DNA from: Ruminococcus flavefaciens ATCC 19208
GTDB taxonomy: Bacteria; Bacillota; Clostridia; Oscillospirales; Ruminococcaceae
Direction: 5' to 3'
NCBI RefSeq assembly: GCF_000518765.1
Contig: NZ_JAEF01000016.1
Span: forward strand, 116,249-180,248
Length of the DNA stretch: 64,000 nucleotides
Both the position numbers and the translations under genes were made by a program. The notes under the pieces are model-generated. The model saw only the letters and a program-made list of their open reading frames with translations. It ran no database searches and was not told the DNA's origin. Of the stretch, positions 41,083 through 50,947 are shown piece by piece (within the stretch, counting starts at the first letter, position 1; each line of letters opens with the position of its first letter).

Positions 41083-43500
41083 TTAACCAAGTACTACGTT
41101 TATCTCGTTTACAGCAGAAAGCTTATCGGCAGGAACGTAGTTACCAGCCAGCTTTTCGCCGTTGAGAGTGATCTCCTTAACGCCGCTCTGAACGTGTGCG
41201 GAGTTGTCGATATTGATGTTGAGCTTCTTGCCGCGGAAGTTCTTCTCGATCTTGAAGCCGTCCCACTTAGAAGGGATAGACGGAGCGATAGTAAGTCCGT
41301 TAAGGTCAGGACGCATACCGCAGATACCTTCAACACAGCCCACCATAACAGTTGAAGCTGTACCTGTGAGCCAGTGAACGTGTGAACGTCCCTCGTAAGG
41401 TGAAGCCTTTGACTCGGTGAACTGACCGTGAACGTATGGCTCCATAACACGTATCTCAGCCTTGTCGTTCATAGCAGCAGGTGAGCTTTCGAGGAAATAC
41501 TCGAATGCGCGGTCGCCGTGACCGAGGAGAGACTCGGCAAGTATGAGCCAGCCCTGTGACTGTGAGAATATACCGCCGTTTTCCTTTGTATCAAGGTTGA
41601 ATACCTGCATGAGCGCACCCTCAAAGTGGTGATATTTGTAAGGTGGTTCGAGGAGCTTAGCACCGTAAGGTGTATTGAGTATATCGTGAACGCTGTTCAT
41701 AGCCTTTTCAGCCTGATCGTCAGAAGCAAAGCGTGAAATAACGCTCCAGCTCTGAGGATTGAGCCACATATTAGCCTCAGGATCCTTCTTTGCACCAACG
41801 ATAACGCCGTTGTCGCGGATACCGCGGATAAATCTGTCCTCGTCCCAGCACTTTTCAAGAGCTGCTCCCAGCTTCTTCTGAGCACCGTCAAGGTATGCGA
41901 TATATTCTGTGTCGTTCTTGTCCTTAGCCATGTCGCGCATAACGTTCATAGCGTAGTAGAGCTGGAATGCTACGAATGTAGACTCGCCCTTTGCGCCGAG
42001 GCGGAGACAGTCGTTCCAGTCAGCGTGGAGACCTGCGGGCATATCGTGATCGCCGAGACGCTCCATAGAGAAGCGGATAGCGTTCTTGAGATGCTCGTAA
42101 ACTGTAGCCTTTCCGCCGCCCTCTTCTGCGTAGGTGATGACTTCGTCGAGGAAGCCCTTGTTGCCGCTTTCACCGAGGTACTTAACGATAGTCGGGAAGA
42201 GCCAGAGTGCATCGTCTGCACGGTATGAGGGGTGACCTGTTTCCTTAGCGTAAACGCTGTGCTCGTCGTTCTCGTCGGGACAAGTCTCATGACCTGCGTT
42301 GTGGTCGAACTTAACAAGCGGAAGTCCGCCGCCGTTGCTTACCTGAGCAGAAAGCATGAAGCGTATCTTCTCTGCTGCCATTTCGGGGTCAAGGTGTATG
42401 ATACCCTGAATATCCTGAACTGTATCGCGGTAGCCGTAGCCGTTTCTCAGACCGCAGTATACGAATGAAGCTGCTCTTGACCAGATGAATGTGATGAAGC
42501 ACTGATAAGCGTTCCATACATTTATCATGTTGTTGAACTCGTCGGAAGGAGTCTCTACCTTGAAGTTTGAGAGCTGACCGTGCCAGTAGTCCTTGAGCTG
42601 TTTAACTTCTGCGTCTACCTTGCCTGCTGCCTTGTATTCTTCAAGTATAGCAGCAGCCTCGGGATCCTTACGCTCGCCAAGTACGAAAACGAATTCCTTA
42701 GTCTCGCCGGGAGCAAGTGTGATATCGCTCTGGAGAGCGCCGCAGGAGTTGGAGTTATAGTTCATAACGCCGCTGCACTTGCCGTTCTCGACAGCGATAG
42801 GATTTGAGAAAGTTCTGTAAGGTCCGATGAAGTCGCTGAAGCTTCCGCAGCAGCCTGTAACGGGCTGACCTACCATGCCGAAGAAGCGCTCCTGACCGTT
42901 GTAGCCGTTCTCATCAAAGCCCGTGTTCTCGTTCATGTGCTGGAGGATACGGTTTCCGCCCTCAAAGCTTGTACGAGTGATGAACAGTGTGTACTGGAGG
43001 TTTACCTGATCCTGCTCATAGTTCGGCTCGTTTGTGAACTCTATAAAACCGAATACAGAGAGCTTTCTTTCTTTATTTGAGTTGTTTGTTACCTTTGCTC
43101 TCCATACCTCGTATGTCTTGCCGTAAGGAACATAGTATGTAGTTTCGGACTTGATCTCTGCGTACTCAGCTGAAATGACTGTATAAGCAGTACCGTGACG
43201 GCACTCGCTCTTGTATTTGTCAAGGGGCTTGCCTACAGGCTGCCATGATGCTGACCAGTAATCAGCGGTATCGTTATCTCTTATATAAATGTAACGACCC
43301 GGGAGAGCCATATCAGAATTGAAGCGGAAACGTGAAAGACGTCCGTTAGCGCCTGACTTAACGAAGCTGTAGCCAGCTGCGTTATTTGAGATCATAGCAC
43401 CGTACTCAGGGTCTCCGAGGTAGTTAGCCCACGGTGCGGGGGTAGCGGGGTTAGTAATGACATATTCTTTGTTTTCAAGATCAAAATGTCCATACTGCAT
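41083..43500 (-). CDS. Cellobiose phosphorylase-type GH94 glycoside phosphorylase
   Basis: The 805-residue enzyme matches GH94 phosphorylases, which cleave cellobiose with phosphate to glucose 1-phosphate and glucose in the cytosol, saving ATP for cellulose degraders. The N-terminus has YGHFDLENKEYVITNPATP and WANYLGD. The barrel contains GYGYRDTVQDIQGI and HADWNDCLRLGAKGE (catalytic Asp region), followed by LTGTASTVMVGCVEGICGM. The length suits cellobiose rather than cellodextrin phosphorylases, which are longer. There is no signal peptide. It is a single-gene unit with a good promoter and terminator. Confidence 0.9.
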   Translation of the reverse strand: MQYGHFDLENKEYVITNPATPAPWANYLGDPEYGAMISNNAAGYSFVKSGANGRLSRFRFNSDMALPGRYIYIRDNDTADYWSASWQPVGKPLDKYKSECRHGTAYTVISAEYAEIKSETTYYVPYGKTYEVWRAKVTNNSNKERKLSVFGFIEFTNEPNYEQDQVNLQYTLFITRTSFEGGNRILQHMNENTGFDENGYNGQERFFGMVGQPVTGCCGSFSDFIGPYRTFSNPIAVENGKCSGVMNYNSNSCGALQSDITLAPGETKEFVFVLGERKDPEAAAILEEYKAAGKVDAEVKQLKDYWHGQLSNFKVETPSDEFNNMINVWNAYQCFITFIWSRAASFVYCGLRNGYGYRDTVQDIQGIIHLDPEMAAEKIRFMLSAQVSNGGGLPLVKFDHNAGHETCPDENDEHSVYAKETGHPSYRADDALWLFPTIVKYLGESGNKGFLDEVITYAEEGGGKATVYEHLKNAIRFSMERLGDHDMPAGLHADWNDCLRLGAKGESTFVAFQLYYAMNVMRDMAKDKNDTEYIAYLDGAQKKLGAALEKCWDEDRFIRGIRDNGVIVGAKKDPEANMWLNPQSWSVISRFASDDQAEKAMNSVHDILNTPYGAKLLEPPYKYHHFEGALMQVFNLDTKENGGIFSQSQGWLILAESLLGHGDRAFEYFLESSPAAMNDKAEIRVMEPYVHGQFTESKASPYEGRSHVHWLTGTASTVMVGCVEGICGMRPDLNGLTIAPSIPSKWDGFKIEKNFRGKKLNINIDNSAHVQSGVKEITLNGEKLAGNYVPADKLSAVNEINVVLG

Positions 43501-43565
43501 AATTACATTTCTCCTTCTCAGCTGCCGTTGGACAGTGCTCTCCGCAGGCAGAAAATATCACACTA

Positions 43566-43594
43566 ATTATACCATTAAACGGGAGTTTTGACAA
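43566..43594 (-). promoter_or_regulatory. Cellobiose phosphorylase promoter
   Basis: The minus strand has TTGTCA, 17 bases and TATAAT. It starts transcription about 55 bases before the ATG. No operator palindrome is obvious. Confidence 0.72.
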
Positions 43595-43819
43595 GGGGGT
43601 AATAATGAATAAATCGTTAACAACAGCAAAAAACGGCAAGTTTTTACTACATTTCGTAATATTCTATTATAATTACTCTAAATGTTATATCATTTTTATG
43701 TCAAACTTATACATTATGTTTTATTCAGAGATTGTTGTGCAGGCTATCGGTTCCACAGCAAGGAATGTAGCGGATATCGAACTGAAAATAGGGCTGTCTG
43801 ACCGCTTTGTGCGTTCATG

Positions 43820-43876
43820 GTTACATATGTCATTCAGGAAGTGACAAATGTCACTCACAAAGTGACATATTTCACC
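43820..43876. repeat. 21-bp-period array of GTGACA/TGTCAC dyads
   Basis: Successive blocks ATGTCATTCAGGAAGTGACA, ATGTCACTCACAAAGTGACA and ATTTCACCT repeat with a 21-base period. Within them AGTGACA-AA-TGTCACT is a perfect dyad. The surrounding 43601-43999 is otherwise AT-rich without a supportable gene. It precedes a secreted-protein gene by about 120 bases. Confidence 0.7.
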
Positions 43877-43999
43877 TTTGCAAATCATGATAAATGAGTA
43901 TAATAAAAGCATAGGGTTGCGCAACACCTTTAATGAATATCAAGCACAGCAAATATCCCGTACATTTTTGTTTATTTTATTTATTAAGGAGAGAATATT

Positions 44000-44521
44000 A
44001 TGAAAGCTACAATCAAAAAGGCGATCGCAGGAATTTTAGCAACAGCAATGTGTGCAATACCAATGGCAAGCGCAATGCCGGCAAGTGCAGCAGATACTAT
44101 TTCGGCAACAAGAGTTGAAACTCGGCTTATGACAAGAAAAGTATCCGAGAAAAACATCATTGAGTTTCAGGGGGATTCAACCGCAATAAAAGCTTTAAAG
44201 AGCAATAAAGAATTCATAAACAAGCTTGAGACTACTTCATATGATGCTGTAGCTGAGCTTGAAGGAGAATGGTGCGGAAACGGACTTAAATATAAGTTCC
44301 GTAAGGAAAGAAAAAGAGTAATAATCATAATTATCGTTATCGGACCTATCATTGTTTGGCCAACACCTGTTGATCCGCCAAGACCTGATTATCTGCTTGC
44401 AAATATTGCTGAAAAAAAGACAGCTGTAGTTTCGGGAATTAAACAGGCATCTGTAAAGGAAGCAGTATCTATCAAGGAGTCGATTTCCATAAAGGGAACA
44501 GCTGCTTTAAATATTAAGTAA
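44000..44521 (+). CDS. Secreted protein of unknown function with hydrophobic Ile/Val tract
   Basis: The 173-residue protein has a signal peptide (KKAIAGILATAMCAIPMASA) likely cleaved after ASA near residue 31. The mature part begins with a charged region, then WCGNGLKYKFRKERKR followed by the hydrophobic IIIIIVIGPIIVWP at about 112-125 and a Pro-rich turn. The C-terminus repeats SIKESISIKG. It may attach to the membrane by the hydrophobic tract. AAGGAGAG is before the ATG and a terminator follows. No family is recognised. Confidence 0.6.
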   Translation: MKATIKKAIAGILATAMCAIPMASAMPASAADTISATRVETRLMTRKVSEKNIIEFQGDSTAIKALKSNKEFINKLETTSYDAVAELEGEWCGNGLKYKFRKERKRVIIIIIVIGPIIVWPTPVDPPRPDYLLANIAEKKTAVVSGIKQASVKEAVSIKESISIKGTAALNIK

Positions 44522-44614
44522 CAGAGTTCCGGATATTTTTTAACAGTTTTAAAAATGATATTAATAAGAGATTTATAAAAAGGGTATTAATAAGGGATTT
44601 AATGATATATATTG

Positions 44615-44661
44615 AAAGCTCCTCTCAGTGCCGCCGCAGGCATTATGAGAGGAGCTTTTTC
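44615..44661 (+). terminator. Terminator after the secreted-protein gene
   Basis: AAAGCTCCTCTCA and TGAGAGGAGCTTT form a 13-bp stem with a 20-base loop, followed by TT. Confidence 0.85.
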
Positions 44662-44712
44662 GTATTCCCTTATATAATAAGAAGTTTTTTTGAAAAAAAT
44701 TCCGAAAAACAC

Positions 44713-44788
44713 TTGATTTTTGCGAAAAACCGTGGTATAATACTTTATGATGATAGTAAACCCAAAGACCGGAAACCTTCCGGTCTTT
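44713..44788 (+). promoter_or_regulatory. Promoter and leader hairpin of the rimP-nusA-infB operon
   Basis: TTGATT, 17 bases, TATAAT with an upstream TGG (extended -10) gives a strong promoter; TTCCGAAAAA lies just before it. The leader carries AAAGACCGGAA-ACC-TTCCGGTCTTT (44764-44788), an 11-bp hairpin that could be an attenuator. AAGGAGATAACCG follows it. Confidence 0.75.
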
Positions 44789-44844
44789 AGTATTTATATC
44801 GAAACTATGAAAGGAGATAACCGATATATCGGGAAAAACTGCCT

Positions 44845-45318
44845 ATGAAATTCAAAAAATTCGGCGGTACGGAACAAAAGGTATACGATCTTATCAAGCC
44901 TATCACAGATGAGCTGGGCTACTACCTCTGGGACGTTTGCTACGAAAAGGAAGGCGCGATGTGGTACCTGAGAGTCTTTATAGATCAGGACGAGGGGATA
45001 ACAATTGCGGACTGTGAACGTGCAAATGCTCCTATAAGTGATATCCTCGATGAGAAAGATCCCATCGCTCAGAGCTATATGCTGGAAGTCGGTTCGGCAG
45101 GTCTTGAGCGCGAGCTTGTAAAAGAGGAACACTTTGAGGTGTGTCAGGGCGATGACGTTAAGATACGTTTTATAAGAGCCGTTGACGGGGAAAAGGAAAT
45201 AGTTGCAAAGCTTGTGTGCGCAGATAAAGAGGGCGTTACCGTGGCTCTCGAAAGCGGTGAGGAGAAGAAATTCCCTCTGGCGGATATAGCTTTCGTAAAG
45301 CTTTATCTTGATTTCTGA
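44845..45318 (+). CDS. rimP: Ribosome maturation factor RimP
   Basis: The 157-residue protein aids 30S subunit assembly. It has the KVYDLIKPITDELGYYLWDV start, LRVFIDQDEGITIADCERAN, the conserved LEVGSAGLERELVKEEHF, and an SH3-like C-terminal domain. It is the first gene of the translation operon, with nusA following, as usual in Firmicutes. Confidence 0.95.
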   Translation: MKFKKFGGTEQKVYDLIKPITDELGYYLWDVCYEKEGAMWYLRVFIDQDEGITIADCERANAPISDILDEKDPIAQSYMLEVGSAGLERELVKEEHFEVCQGDDVKIRFIRAVDGEKEIVAKLVCADKEGVTVALESGEEKKFPLADIAFVKLYLDF

Positions 45319-45362
45319 ATCACATAAAAACAAAATATAATATATTGGAGGAATTTACAGAC

Positions 45363-46598
45363 ATGAACATGAATAAGGACTTTTTCAAGGCACTTGAGGC
45401 TCTTGGCGAAGAAAACAGTGTGGAGACAGAGCTGCTTATCGAAAAGGTAAAGTCAGCTATGCTCAAGGCAGCAAGAAGAGCTTATCCGCACAGCGAAGAG
45501 AGGATAACAGTTGAGATTGATCCTAAAACTAAGAAGTTTGAAATGTATATCAGACAGGATATCATCGACGATGAGCCTATCGACGAAAACGAAGTAAATA
45601 TCGACGTTGCAAGAACTATGGATCCAAATGCTATGGTGGGCGGAACTATAATGAAAGAGCTTGACATATCAAAGCTTGGCAGAATGGCTGCTCTTTCAGC
45701 TAAACAGTCCATCAAGGGCGACCTCAGAGAGATCAACCGCGAGCAGATGCTCAGCAAGTTTGAGCAGAAGGAACACGAATGTATCACTGCAAAGGTTTCT
45801 CAGGTAGAGCCCGGCAGAGGTACTGTTACAGTGGTTTATGACGGAACTGAGCTCTATCTCTTCCGCAACGAGCAGATACCCGGCGAGAACCTTGAGGAAG
45901 GAAAGTCAGTAAAGGTATATATCACAGGCATTATCGGCAAGAACAAGAAGCCTGTAGTAAAGATATCACGTACTCACAAGGACCTCGTAAAGAGACTCTT
46001 CGAGCAGGAGGTTCCCGAGATATATGACGGTACTGTTGAAGTAAAGTCCATCTCCCGTGAGGCAGGTTCAAGAACAAAGATCGCAGTATGGTCAAAGGAC
46101 GAGAACGTTGACGCAGTAGGCGCTTGTATCGGTCCTAAGCGTTCAAGAATAACAGCTGTAGTAAACGAGCTCAGCGGCGAGAAGATCGACATTATCCCGT
46201 GGAGCGAAGTGCCCGAGGAATTCATTGCAAGAGCTCTTGCTCCTGCTGAGGTGCTCAAGACAGTTATCATTTCTATGGAAGAAAAGATATGCACAGTTAT
46301 CGTTCCCAACAATCAGCTCTCACTTGCTATCGGCAACAAGGGCCAGAACGCAAAGCTTGCTGCAAAGCTCACAGGCTTCAAGATAGACATCAAGCCTCAG
46401 TTCGATAATGCAACAGGCGAGGAAGCTCCTGAGATGAGTCCTGACTTTGTTGCTCCTGTATTTGAAGCTGCTCCTGCTGAAGCAGAGGGCGAGGAGACTG
46501 CTCCTGCCGCTGAAGATGAAAAGGCTGAGACAGCAGTTGAGGAAACTCCTGAAGCAGCCGATGAAACTGCTGAAGCTCCTGCTGCTGACGAGGAATAA
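45363..46598 (+). CDS. nusA: Transcription termination/antitermination factor NusA
   Basis: The 411-residue protein binds RNA polymerase and affects pausing, termination and antitermination. It has the N-terminal domain (FKALEALGEENSVETELLIE), S1 domain (KVSQVEPGRGTVTVVYDG), and two KH domains (VDAVGACIGPKRSRITAVVN and LAIGNKGQNAKLAAKLTG). A Glu/Ala/Pro-rich acidic tail follows from about residue 350, replacing any further domain. The frame opens at a TTG (45345), but GGAGG at 45347 shows the ATG at 45363 is used. Confidence 0.96.
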   Translation: MNMNKDFFKALEALGEENSVETELLIEKVKSAMLKAARRAYPHSEERITVEIDPKTKKFEMYIRQDIIDDEPIDENEVNIDVARTMDPNAMVGGTIMKELDISKLGRMAALSAKQSIKGDLREINREQMLSKFEQKEHECITAKVSQVEPGRGTVTVVYDGTELYLFRNEQIPGENLEEGKSVKVYITGIIGKNKKPVVKISRTHKDLVKRLFEQEVPEIYDGTVEVKSISREAGSRTKIAVWSKDENVDAVGACIGPKRSRITAVVNELSGEKIDIIPWSEVPEEFIARALAPAEVLKTVIISMEEKICTVIVPNNQLSLAIGNKGQNAKLAAKLTGFKIDIKPQFDNATGEEAPEMSPDFVAPVFEAAPAEAEGEETAPAAEDEKAETAVEETPEAADETAEAPAADEE

Positions 46599-46600
46599 TT

Positions 46601-46879
46601 ATGAAGCCGAAAAAGACACCTATGAGAATGTGTCTCGGCTGCGGTGAGATGAAGCCCAAAAAAGATCTTATACGTGTGGTAAAGTCTCCCGAAGGCGAGA
46701 TAAGTCTTGACTTCAAGGGCAAAGCCGCAGGCAGAGGTGCTTATATCTGCCGCAGTACGGATTGTCTGGAAAAGGCAAGAAAAGCAAGAAGATTTGAAAA
46801 ATCCTTCTCATGCAAGATCGAAGAAAGCGTTTATGAGGTGATGATGAATGAGCTCAGAGAAGAGCCGCAGGACAGCTAA
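46601..46879 (+). CDS. ylxR: YlxR-family RNA-binding protein (DUF448)
   Basis: The 92-residue protein has RMCLGCGEMKPKKDLIRVV and GRGAYICRSTDCLEKA, the YlxR hallmark motifs, with four cysteines. It starts 3 bases after nusA and overlaps ylxQ by 32 bases. The conserved nusA-ylxR-ylxQ-infB order supports a role in RNA or ribosome function. Confidence 0.93.
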   Translation: MKPKKTPMRMCLGCGEMKPKKDLIRVVKSPEGEISLDFKGKAAGRGAYICRSTDCLEKARKARRFEKSFSCKIEESVYEVMMNELREEPQDS

Positions 46880-47162
46880 TCTTCTCGGTATCTGTATCAG
46901 AGCGGGCAAGACTGTAAAGGGCTTCGACAGTGCAGTCGAGGCTGTGAAAAACGGTACGGCTTTCTGCTTGCTTACCGCTTCTGACGCTTCGGAAAAGACC
47001 GTCAAGGAAGTAAGGTTCTACTGTGAAAAATACGGTATAAAGTTTCTGGCAACGGAAATGAGCAAGGCTGATATCGGAAAGCTTTGCGGAAAAGAAACTG
47101 CCGTTATAGCAGTCACAGACAAGGGCTTTGCGGACGGTTTTGAGAGGATAATATCTGATTGA
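46848..47162 (+). CDS. ylxQ: L7Ae-family ribosomal protein YlxQ
   Basis: The 104-residue protein belongs to the L7Ae/L30e/Gadd45 RNA-binding family, with LLGICIRAGKTVKGFDSAVE and FLATEMSKADIGKLCGKE. Relatives bind kink-turn RNA. It overlaps the end of ylxR and precedes infB. Confidence 0.9.
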   Translation: MSSEKSRRTANLLGICIRAGKTVKGFDSAVEAVKNGTAFCLLTASDASEKTVKEVRFYCEKYGIKFLATEMSKADIGKLCGKETAVIAVTDKGFADGFERIISD

Positions 47163-47245
47163 CCGCAGTAATGCGTTGATATAGATACGTATATATATCA
47201 CTGCCGTACATATACGGCATAGACAAATTGGAGGTAATCAGGCCT

Positions 47246-49987
47246 ATGGCAAAAAAAATAAAGTTAAGCGACGCTGCAAAGGATATAAATATTCCTGCAC
47301 AGGAATTGATCGACTTTTTCGCTGAAAAAGGCGACAATAAAAAGAAAACGGGTTCTTCTCTTACAGAAGAGGAAATGAATTCGGTTCTTGAGCATTACAC
47401 AAATGAGCGTTATTCTGTAAGCTCACTGAATGATTATTTCAACTCAAAGAACGACCCGAAGCCTGTCAAGGAAGAAGCTGCAAAAGAAGAAAAAAAGACT
47501 ACAGCTGCTAAGAAGCCTGCTGAGAAAAAGAACATTGAAGAGCCTAAAAAGGTAGAAAAGAAGGCTGCTGCCGCAGCAGCTCCCGCTCCTGTAAAGAAGG
47601 CAGAAAAGTCTGCCGAGCCAAAGAAGGAAGAAAAGGTACAGGAAGCTCCCGTTAAAAAGGCTGAGCCCGAGAAGAAACAGGAGGCCGCTCCTGCTGTTAA
47701 GGAAGCTCCTAAGGCAGAGCCTAAGCAGGAAGTAAAGCCAGAACCAAAACAGGAAGTAAAGCCTGAACCAAAGCAGGAAGCAAAGTCTGAACCCAAGCAG
47801 GAAGCAAAGCCCGAGCCAAAGGCTGAGCCTGCAAAGACCGAGGAAAAGCCTGCTGAGCCAAAGAAGGAAGAAAAGCCGCAGGAAGCTCCGAAGCCAGCAG
47901 TCCATGATAAGAAAAAGGACAAGAAGAAGGAGCAGGCTAAGGCTCAGGACAGAGGCGAGAGAACAAAGTTCAATGCTGCATTCAGTTCGGAAACAGCACA
48001 GACTTCCACACAGAGAAGAACTGTAGATACAAGAGGAAGCTACGTTGATCTCGATAAGTACAACGAGAGATACGACCAGATGGCTACCTCAAACAAGCAT
48101 AAGAACGACAACTATTCTTCTAAGAAGCAGAAGATAAATCAGAAGTCAGCTCAGAGAAACCGTCAGCAGTTCTCAAAGAAGGAGAGCGAGGCTGAGAAGC
48201 TCAAGAGACTTGAGCTTGAAAGAGCAAGAAAGCAGCAGCTCAAGGTACTTATCCCCGATAATATCACTGTCGGCGAGCTTGCTACACGTCTTAAAGCTAC
48301 TGCTACAGACGTTATCAAGCAGCTCATGAAGCTGGGCGTTATGGCTTCTATAAATCAGGAGATAGATTTCGATACAGCTGCTCTCGTTGCAGACGAGATG
48401 GGTGCAAAGGTAGAAAAGGAAGTTATCGTTACTATTGAGGAGCGTCTTATCGACGATACAGATGATGACGATACAAACCTCCAGCCGCGCTGCCCTGTTG
48501 TAGTTGTTATGGGTCACGTTGACCACGGTAAGACTTCTATCCTTGACCGCATCAGAAATGCTCACGTTGCCGCAGGCGAAGCAGGCGGTATCACACAGCA
48601 CATCGGTGCTTATCAGGTAAATATCAACGGACAGGACATCACATTCCTCGATACTCCCGGACATGAGGCTTTCACTTCAATGCGTGCAAGAGGTGCCAAT
48701 ATCACTGATATCGCTATCCTCGTTGTTGCTGCTGATGACGGTATCATGCCGCAGACAATAGAGTCTATCAACCATGCTAAGGCAGCAGGCGTATCCATCA
48801 TCGTTGCTATCAACAAGATGGATAAGGAAGGCGCTAACCCTGACCGTATCAAGGAAGAGCTCACAAAGTATGACCTCGTTTGCGAGGACTGGGGCGGCGA
48901 CGTTATCTGCGTTCCTGTTTCAGCTAAGACAGGCGATGGTATAGATGAGCTCCTCGAAAACGTTCTTCTCGTTGCTGAGGTCAAGGAGCTCAAGGCTAAC
49001 CCTGACAGACTTGCAAAGGGTACTGTTATCGAGGCTCGTCTTGACAAGGGCAGAGGTCCTATAGCTACACTTCTCGTACAGAACGGTACTCTCAAGCAGG
49101 GCGATGTTCTTATCGCAGGTACTGCTGTAGGTCGTGTAAGAGTTATGACAAACGACAAGGGCAGAACCGTAAAGGAAGCAGGTCCTTCTGTTCCTGTTGA
49201 GATAACAGGTCTTGCAGAAGTACCGAGCGCAGGCGATATCTTCAACGCTGTTGAGGACGAAAGACTTGCACGTGAGCTCGTTGAGCAGAGAAAGCACGAG
49301 CAGAAGCAGGAGCAGTTCAATGCTTACCGCAAGGTAACTCTCGATAACCTGTTCAGCCAGATCGCTGAGGGCGAGATCAAGGAGCTCCCGATCGTTGTAA
49401 AGGCTGACGTTCAGGGTTCTGTTGAAGCTGTTAAGCAGTCGCTTGAAAAGCTCTCGAACAACGAGGTAAGAGTAAGAGTTATCCACGGCGCAGTCGGTGC
49501 TGTAAAGGAAAGCGACGTTATGCTTGCAGCTGCTTCAAATGCTATTATCGTCGGCTTCAATGTAAGACCGGATCCTGTTGCTGCCGAGAACGCAGTCCGC
49601 GACGGTGTTGATATCAGACTCTATCGTATCATCTATGATGCTATCGAGGAGATCACAACTGCTATGAAGGGTATGCTTGCTCCTAAGACACGTGAGGTAG
49701 AGCTCGGACGAGTAGAAGTAAGACAGGTATACAAGATATCCAACGTTGGTATGGTAGCAGGAAGCTATGTACTCAGCGGTAAGGTAACAAGAGGAAGTCA
49801 GGTACGAGTAGTACGTGACGGAATCATCATCGCAGATGATAAGATATCAGGACTCAAGCGTTTCAAGGACGACGCTAAGGAGGTAGCAGAAGGCTACGAG
49901 TGCGGTATCAGTCTCGAGAAGTTCAGCGACGTTAAGGAAGGCGATATCTTCGAGGCTTATATCGTTGAGGAATACCGTGAAGATTAA
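47246..49987 (+). CDS. infB: Translation initiation factor IF-2
   Basis: The 913-residue GTPase brings initiator tRNA to the 30S subunit. It starts [20 protein letters not shown]; the upstream in-frame codons hold the GGAGG site. Residues ~75-240 are Lys/Glu/Ala/Pro low complexity, including about six PEPKQE(V/A)K units. An IF2N domain is at about 335-390 and the G domain has GHVDHGKTS (about 423-431), DTPGHEAF, and NKMDKEG. Domains II, III and the C-terminal fMet-tRNA-binding domain are complete to [17 protein letters not shown]. Confidence 0.97.
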   Translation: MAKKIKLSDAAKDINIPAQELIDFFAEKGDNKKKTGSSLTEEEMNSVLEHYTNERYSVSSLNDYFNSKNDPKPVKEEAAKEEKKTTAAKKPAEKKNIEEPKKVEKKAAAAAAPAPVKKAEKSAEPKKEEKVQEAPVKKAEPEKKQEAAPAVKEAPKAEPKQEVKPEPKQEVKPEPKQEAKSEPKQEAKPEPKAEPAKTEEKPAEPKKEEKPQEAPKPAVHDKKKDKKKEQAKAQDRGERTKFNAAFSSETAQTSTQRRTVDTRGSYVDLDKYNERYDQMATSNKHKNDNYSSKKQKINQKSAQRNRQQFSKKESEAEKLKRLELERARKQQLKVLIPDNITVGELATRLKATATDVIKQLMKLGVMASINQEIDFDTAALVADEMGAKVEKEVIVTIEERLIDDTDDDDTNLQPRCPVVVVMGHVDHGKTSILDRIRNAHVAAGEAGGITQHIGAYQVNINGQDITFLDTPGHEAFTSMRARGANITDIAILVVAADDGIMPQTIESINHAKAAGVSIIVAINKMDKEGANPDRIKEELTKYDLVCEDWGGDVICVPVSAKTGDGIDELLENVLLVAEVKELKANPDRLAKGTVIEARLDKGRGPIATLLVQNGTLKQGDVLIAGTAVGRVRVMTNDKGRTVKEAGPSVPVEITGLAEVPSAGDIFNAVEDERLARELVEQRKHEQKQEQFNAYRKVTLDNLFSQIAEGEIKELPIVVKADVQGSVEAVKQSLEKLSNNEVRVRVIHGAVGAVKESDVMLAAASNAIIVGFNVRPDPVAAENAVRDGVDIRLYRIIYDAIEEITTAMKGMLAPKTREVELGRVEVRQVYKISNVGMVAGSYVLSGKVTRGSQVRVVRDGIIIADDKISGLKRFKDDAKEVAEGYECGISLEKFSDVKEGDIFEAYIVEEYRED

Positions 49988-50028
49988 ACATTAAATTATT
50001 CTCATCAATGATAAAGGGGGAATTTCTC

Positions 50029-50580
50029 ATGGATAACAGCAGAATGAGTACGGCAGATATGCTGCAGTACTGCAATGAGGCACTTGCCTGGGACGATTTC
50101 GGACCTATCGACATATTCTTTTTTGAGTCGGTAAAGAAGATCCTTCTCGGACAGTGCAGCGCATTTGAAGAACCTGAAGCATACACAGATGATCTTATGG
50201 GCATCGAGCGTCCTGTACGCGATGTGGAGCTTGAACCCGAGTACGGCAATTATGCCGATATATACTACGGCGAAGAGGGCGATGAGGAGATACCCGACTA
50301 CAGCCGCAGCGATGAAGATGTAGCTTTTTCTGCGGATATATTCGGCGACGGCTTTTTCTCAGAGCCTGAGCAGGCAGCTGAGGGTGTTGCTGCTGCTGAG
50401 GCAGAGACTGAGGAACATGAGCCCGAGCCCGAAAATGTAAAGAATGAAGAAAAAAAGGCTGCCGAGGCAAAGCCTGCAAAAAAGCAGACAAAAAAGCCTG
50501 CTAAGAAAAAGGCTGAAAAAGCTGCCGACTCAGATAAGCATGAAGAGAAAAAAGAGGGCGGTTTCACCGTCAGCTTGTGA
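50029..50580 (+). CDS. Acidic protein of unknown function between infB and rbfA
   Basis: The 183-residue product starts MDNSRMSTADMLQYCNEALA after a GGGGG site; the longer frame to 50008 is less likely. Residues 1-60 (WDDFGPIDIFFFESVKKILL) look folded, 60-125 are rich in Asp, Glu and Tyr, and 125-183 are Glu/Lys/Ala repeats ending KPAKKQTKKPAKKKAEK. I recognise no family. Its location inside the translation operon, 41 bases after infB and 17 before rbfA, suggests a ribosome-linked role. Confidence 0.7.
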   Translation: MDNSRMSTADMLQYCNEALAWDDFGPIDIFFFESVKKILLGQCSAFEEPEAYTDDLMGIERPVRDVELEPEYGNYADIYYGEEGDEEIPDYSRSDEDVAFSADIFGDGFFSEPEQAAEGVAAAEAETEEHEPEPENVKNEEKKAAEAKPAKKQTKKPAKKKAEKAADSDKHEEKKEGGFTVSL

Positions 50581-50597
50581 CACGAGGAAGGATTACC

Positions 50598-50936
50598 ATG
50601 CCTAATTTCAAGAACAGCCGTATGGCTGAAGATATAAAAAGGGAAATGACAGCAATTCTCAGAGAGCTTAAAGATCCGCGCATAGATAAGATGCTCACCA
50701 TAGTAAGAGCTGATCTTTCAGGCGATATGTCAAGCTGTAAGATATACGTATCAAGCTTTGAAGGCATTGAAAGAGCAAAACAGTCTGTTGAGGGACTTAA
50801 AAGCGCGGCAGGATTTATCAAGAGAGAGCTTTTCCACAGGCTCAAAATGCGGAAGGCTCCCGACCTTACCTTCGTTGCCGATAATTCTATCGAAAGAAGC
50901 GCGGAGATAAGCAAAAAACTCCATGACTTGCTGTAA
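50598..50936 (+). CDS. rbfA: Ribosome-binding factor A
   Basis: The 112-residue protein is a KH-fold 30S maturation factor. It has RMAEDIKREMTAILRELKDP, VRADLSGDMSSCKIYVSSF and LTFVADNSIERSAEISKKL. I start it at 50598 after GAGGAAGGATT; the longer frame overlaps the previous gene. It is followed 11 bases later by the DHH gene. Confidence 0.94.
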   Translation: MPNFKNSRMAEDIKREMTAILRELKDPRIDKMLTIVRADLSGDMSSCKIYVSSFEGIERAKQSVEGLKSAAGFIKRELFHRLKMRKAPDLTFVADNSIERSAEISKKLHDLL

Positions 50937-50947
50937 GGAGGATCGCT

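Noticed and set aside
43721..43927. 68-codon minus-strand ORF with a CHF heptad repeat
   Set aside because: The repeat comes from the 21-bp GTGACA array; there is no ribosome site and no other coding sign.
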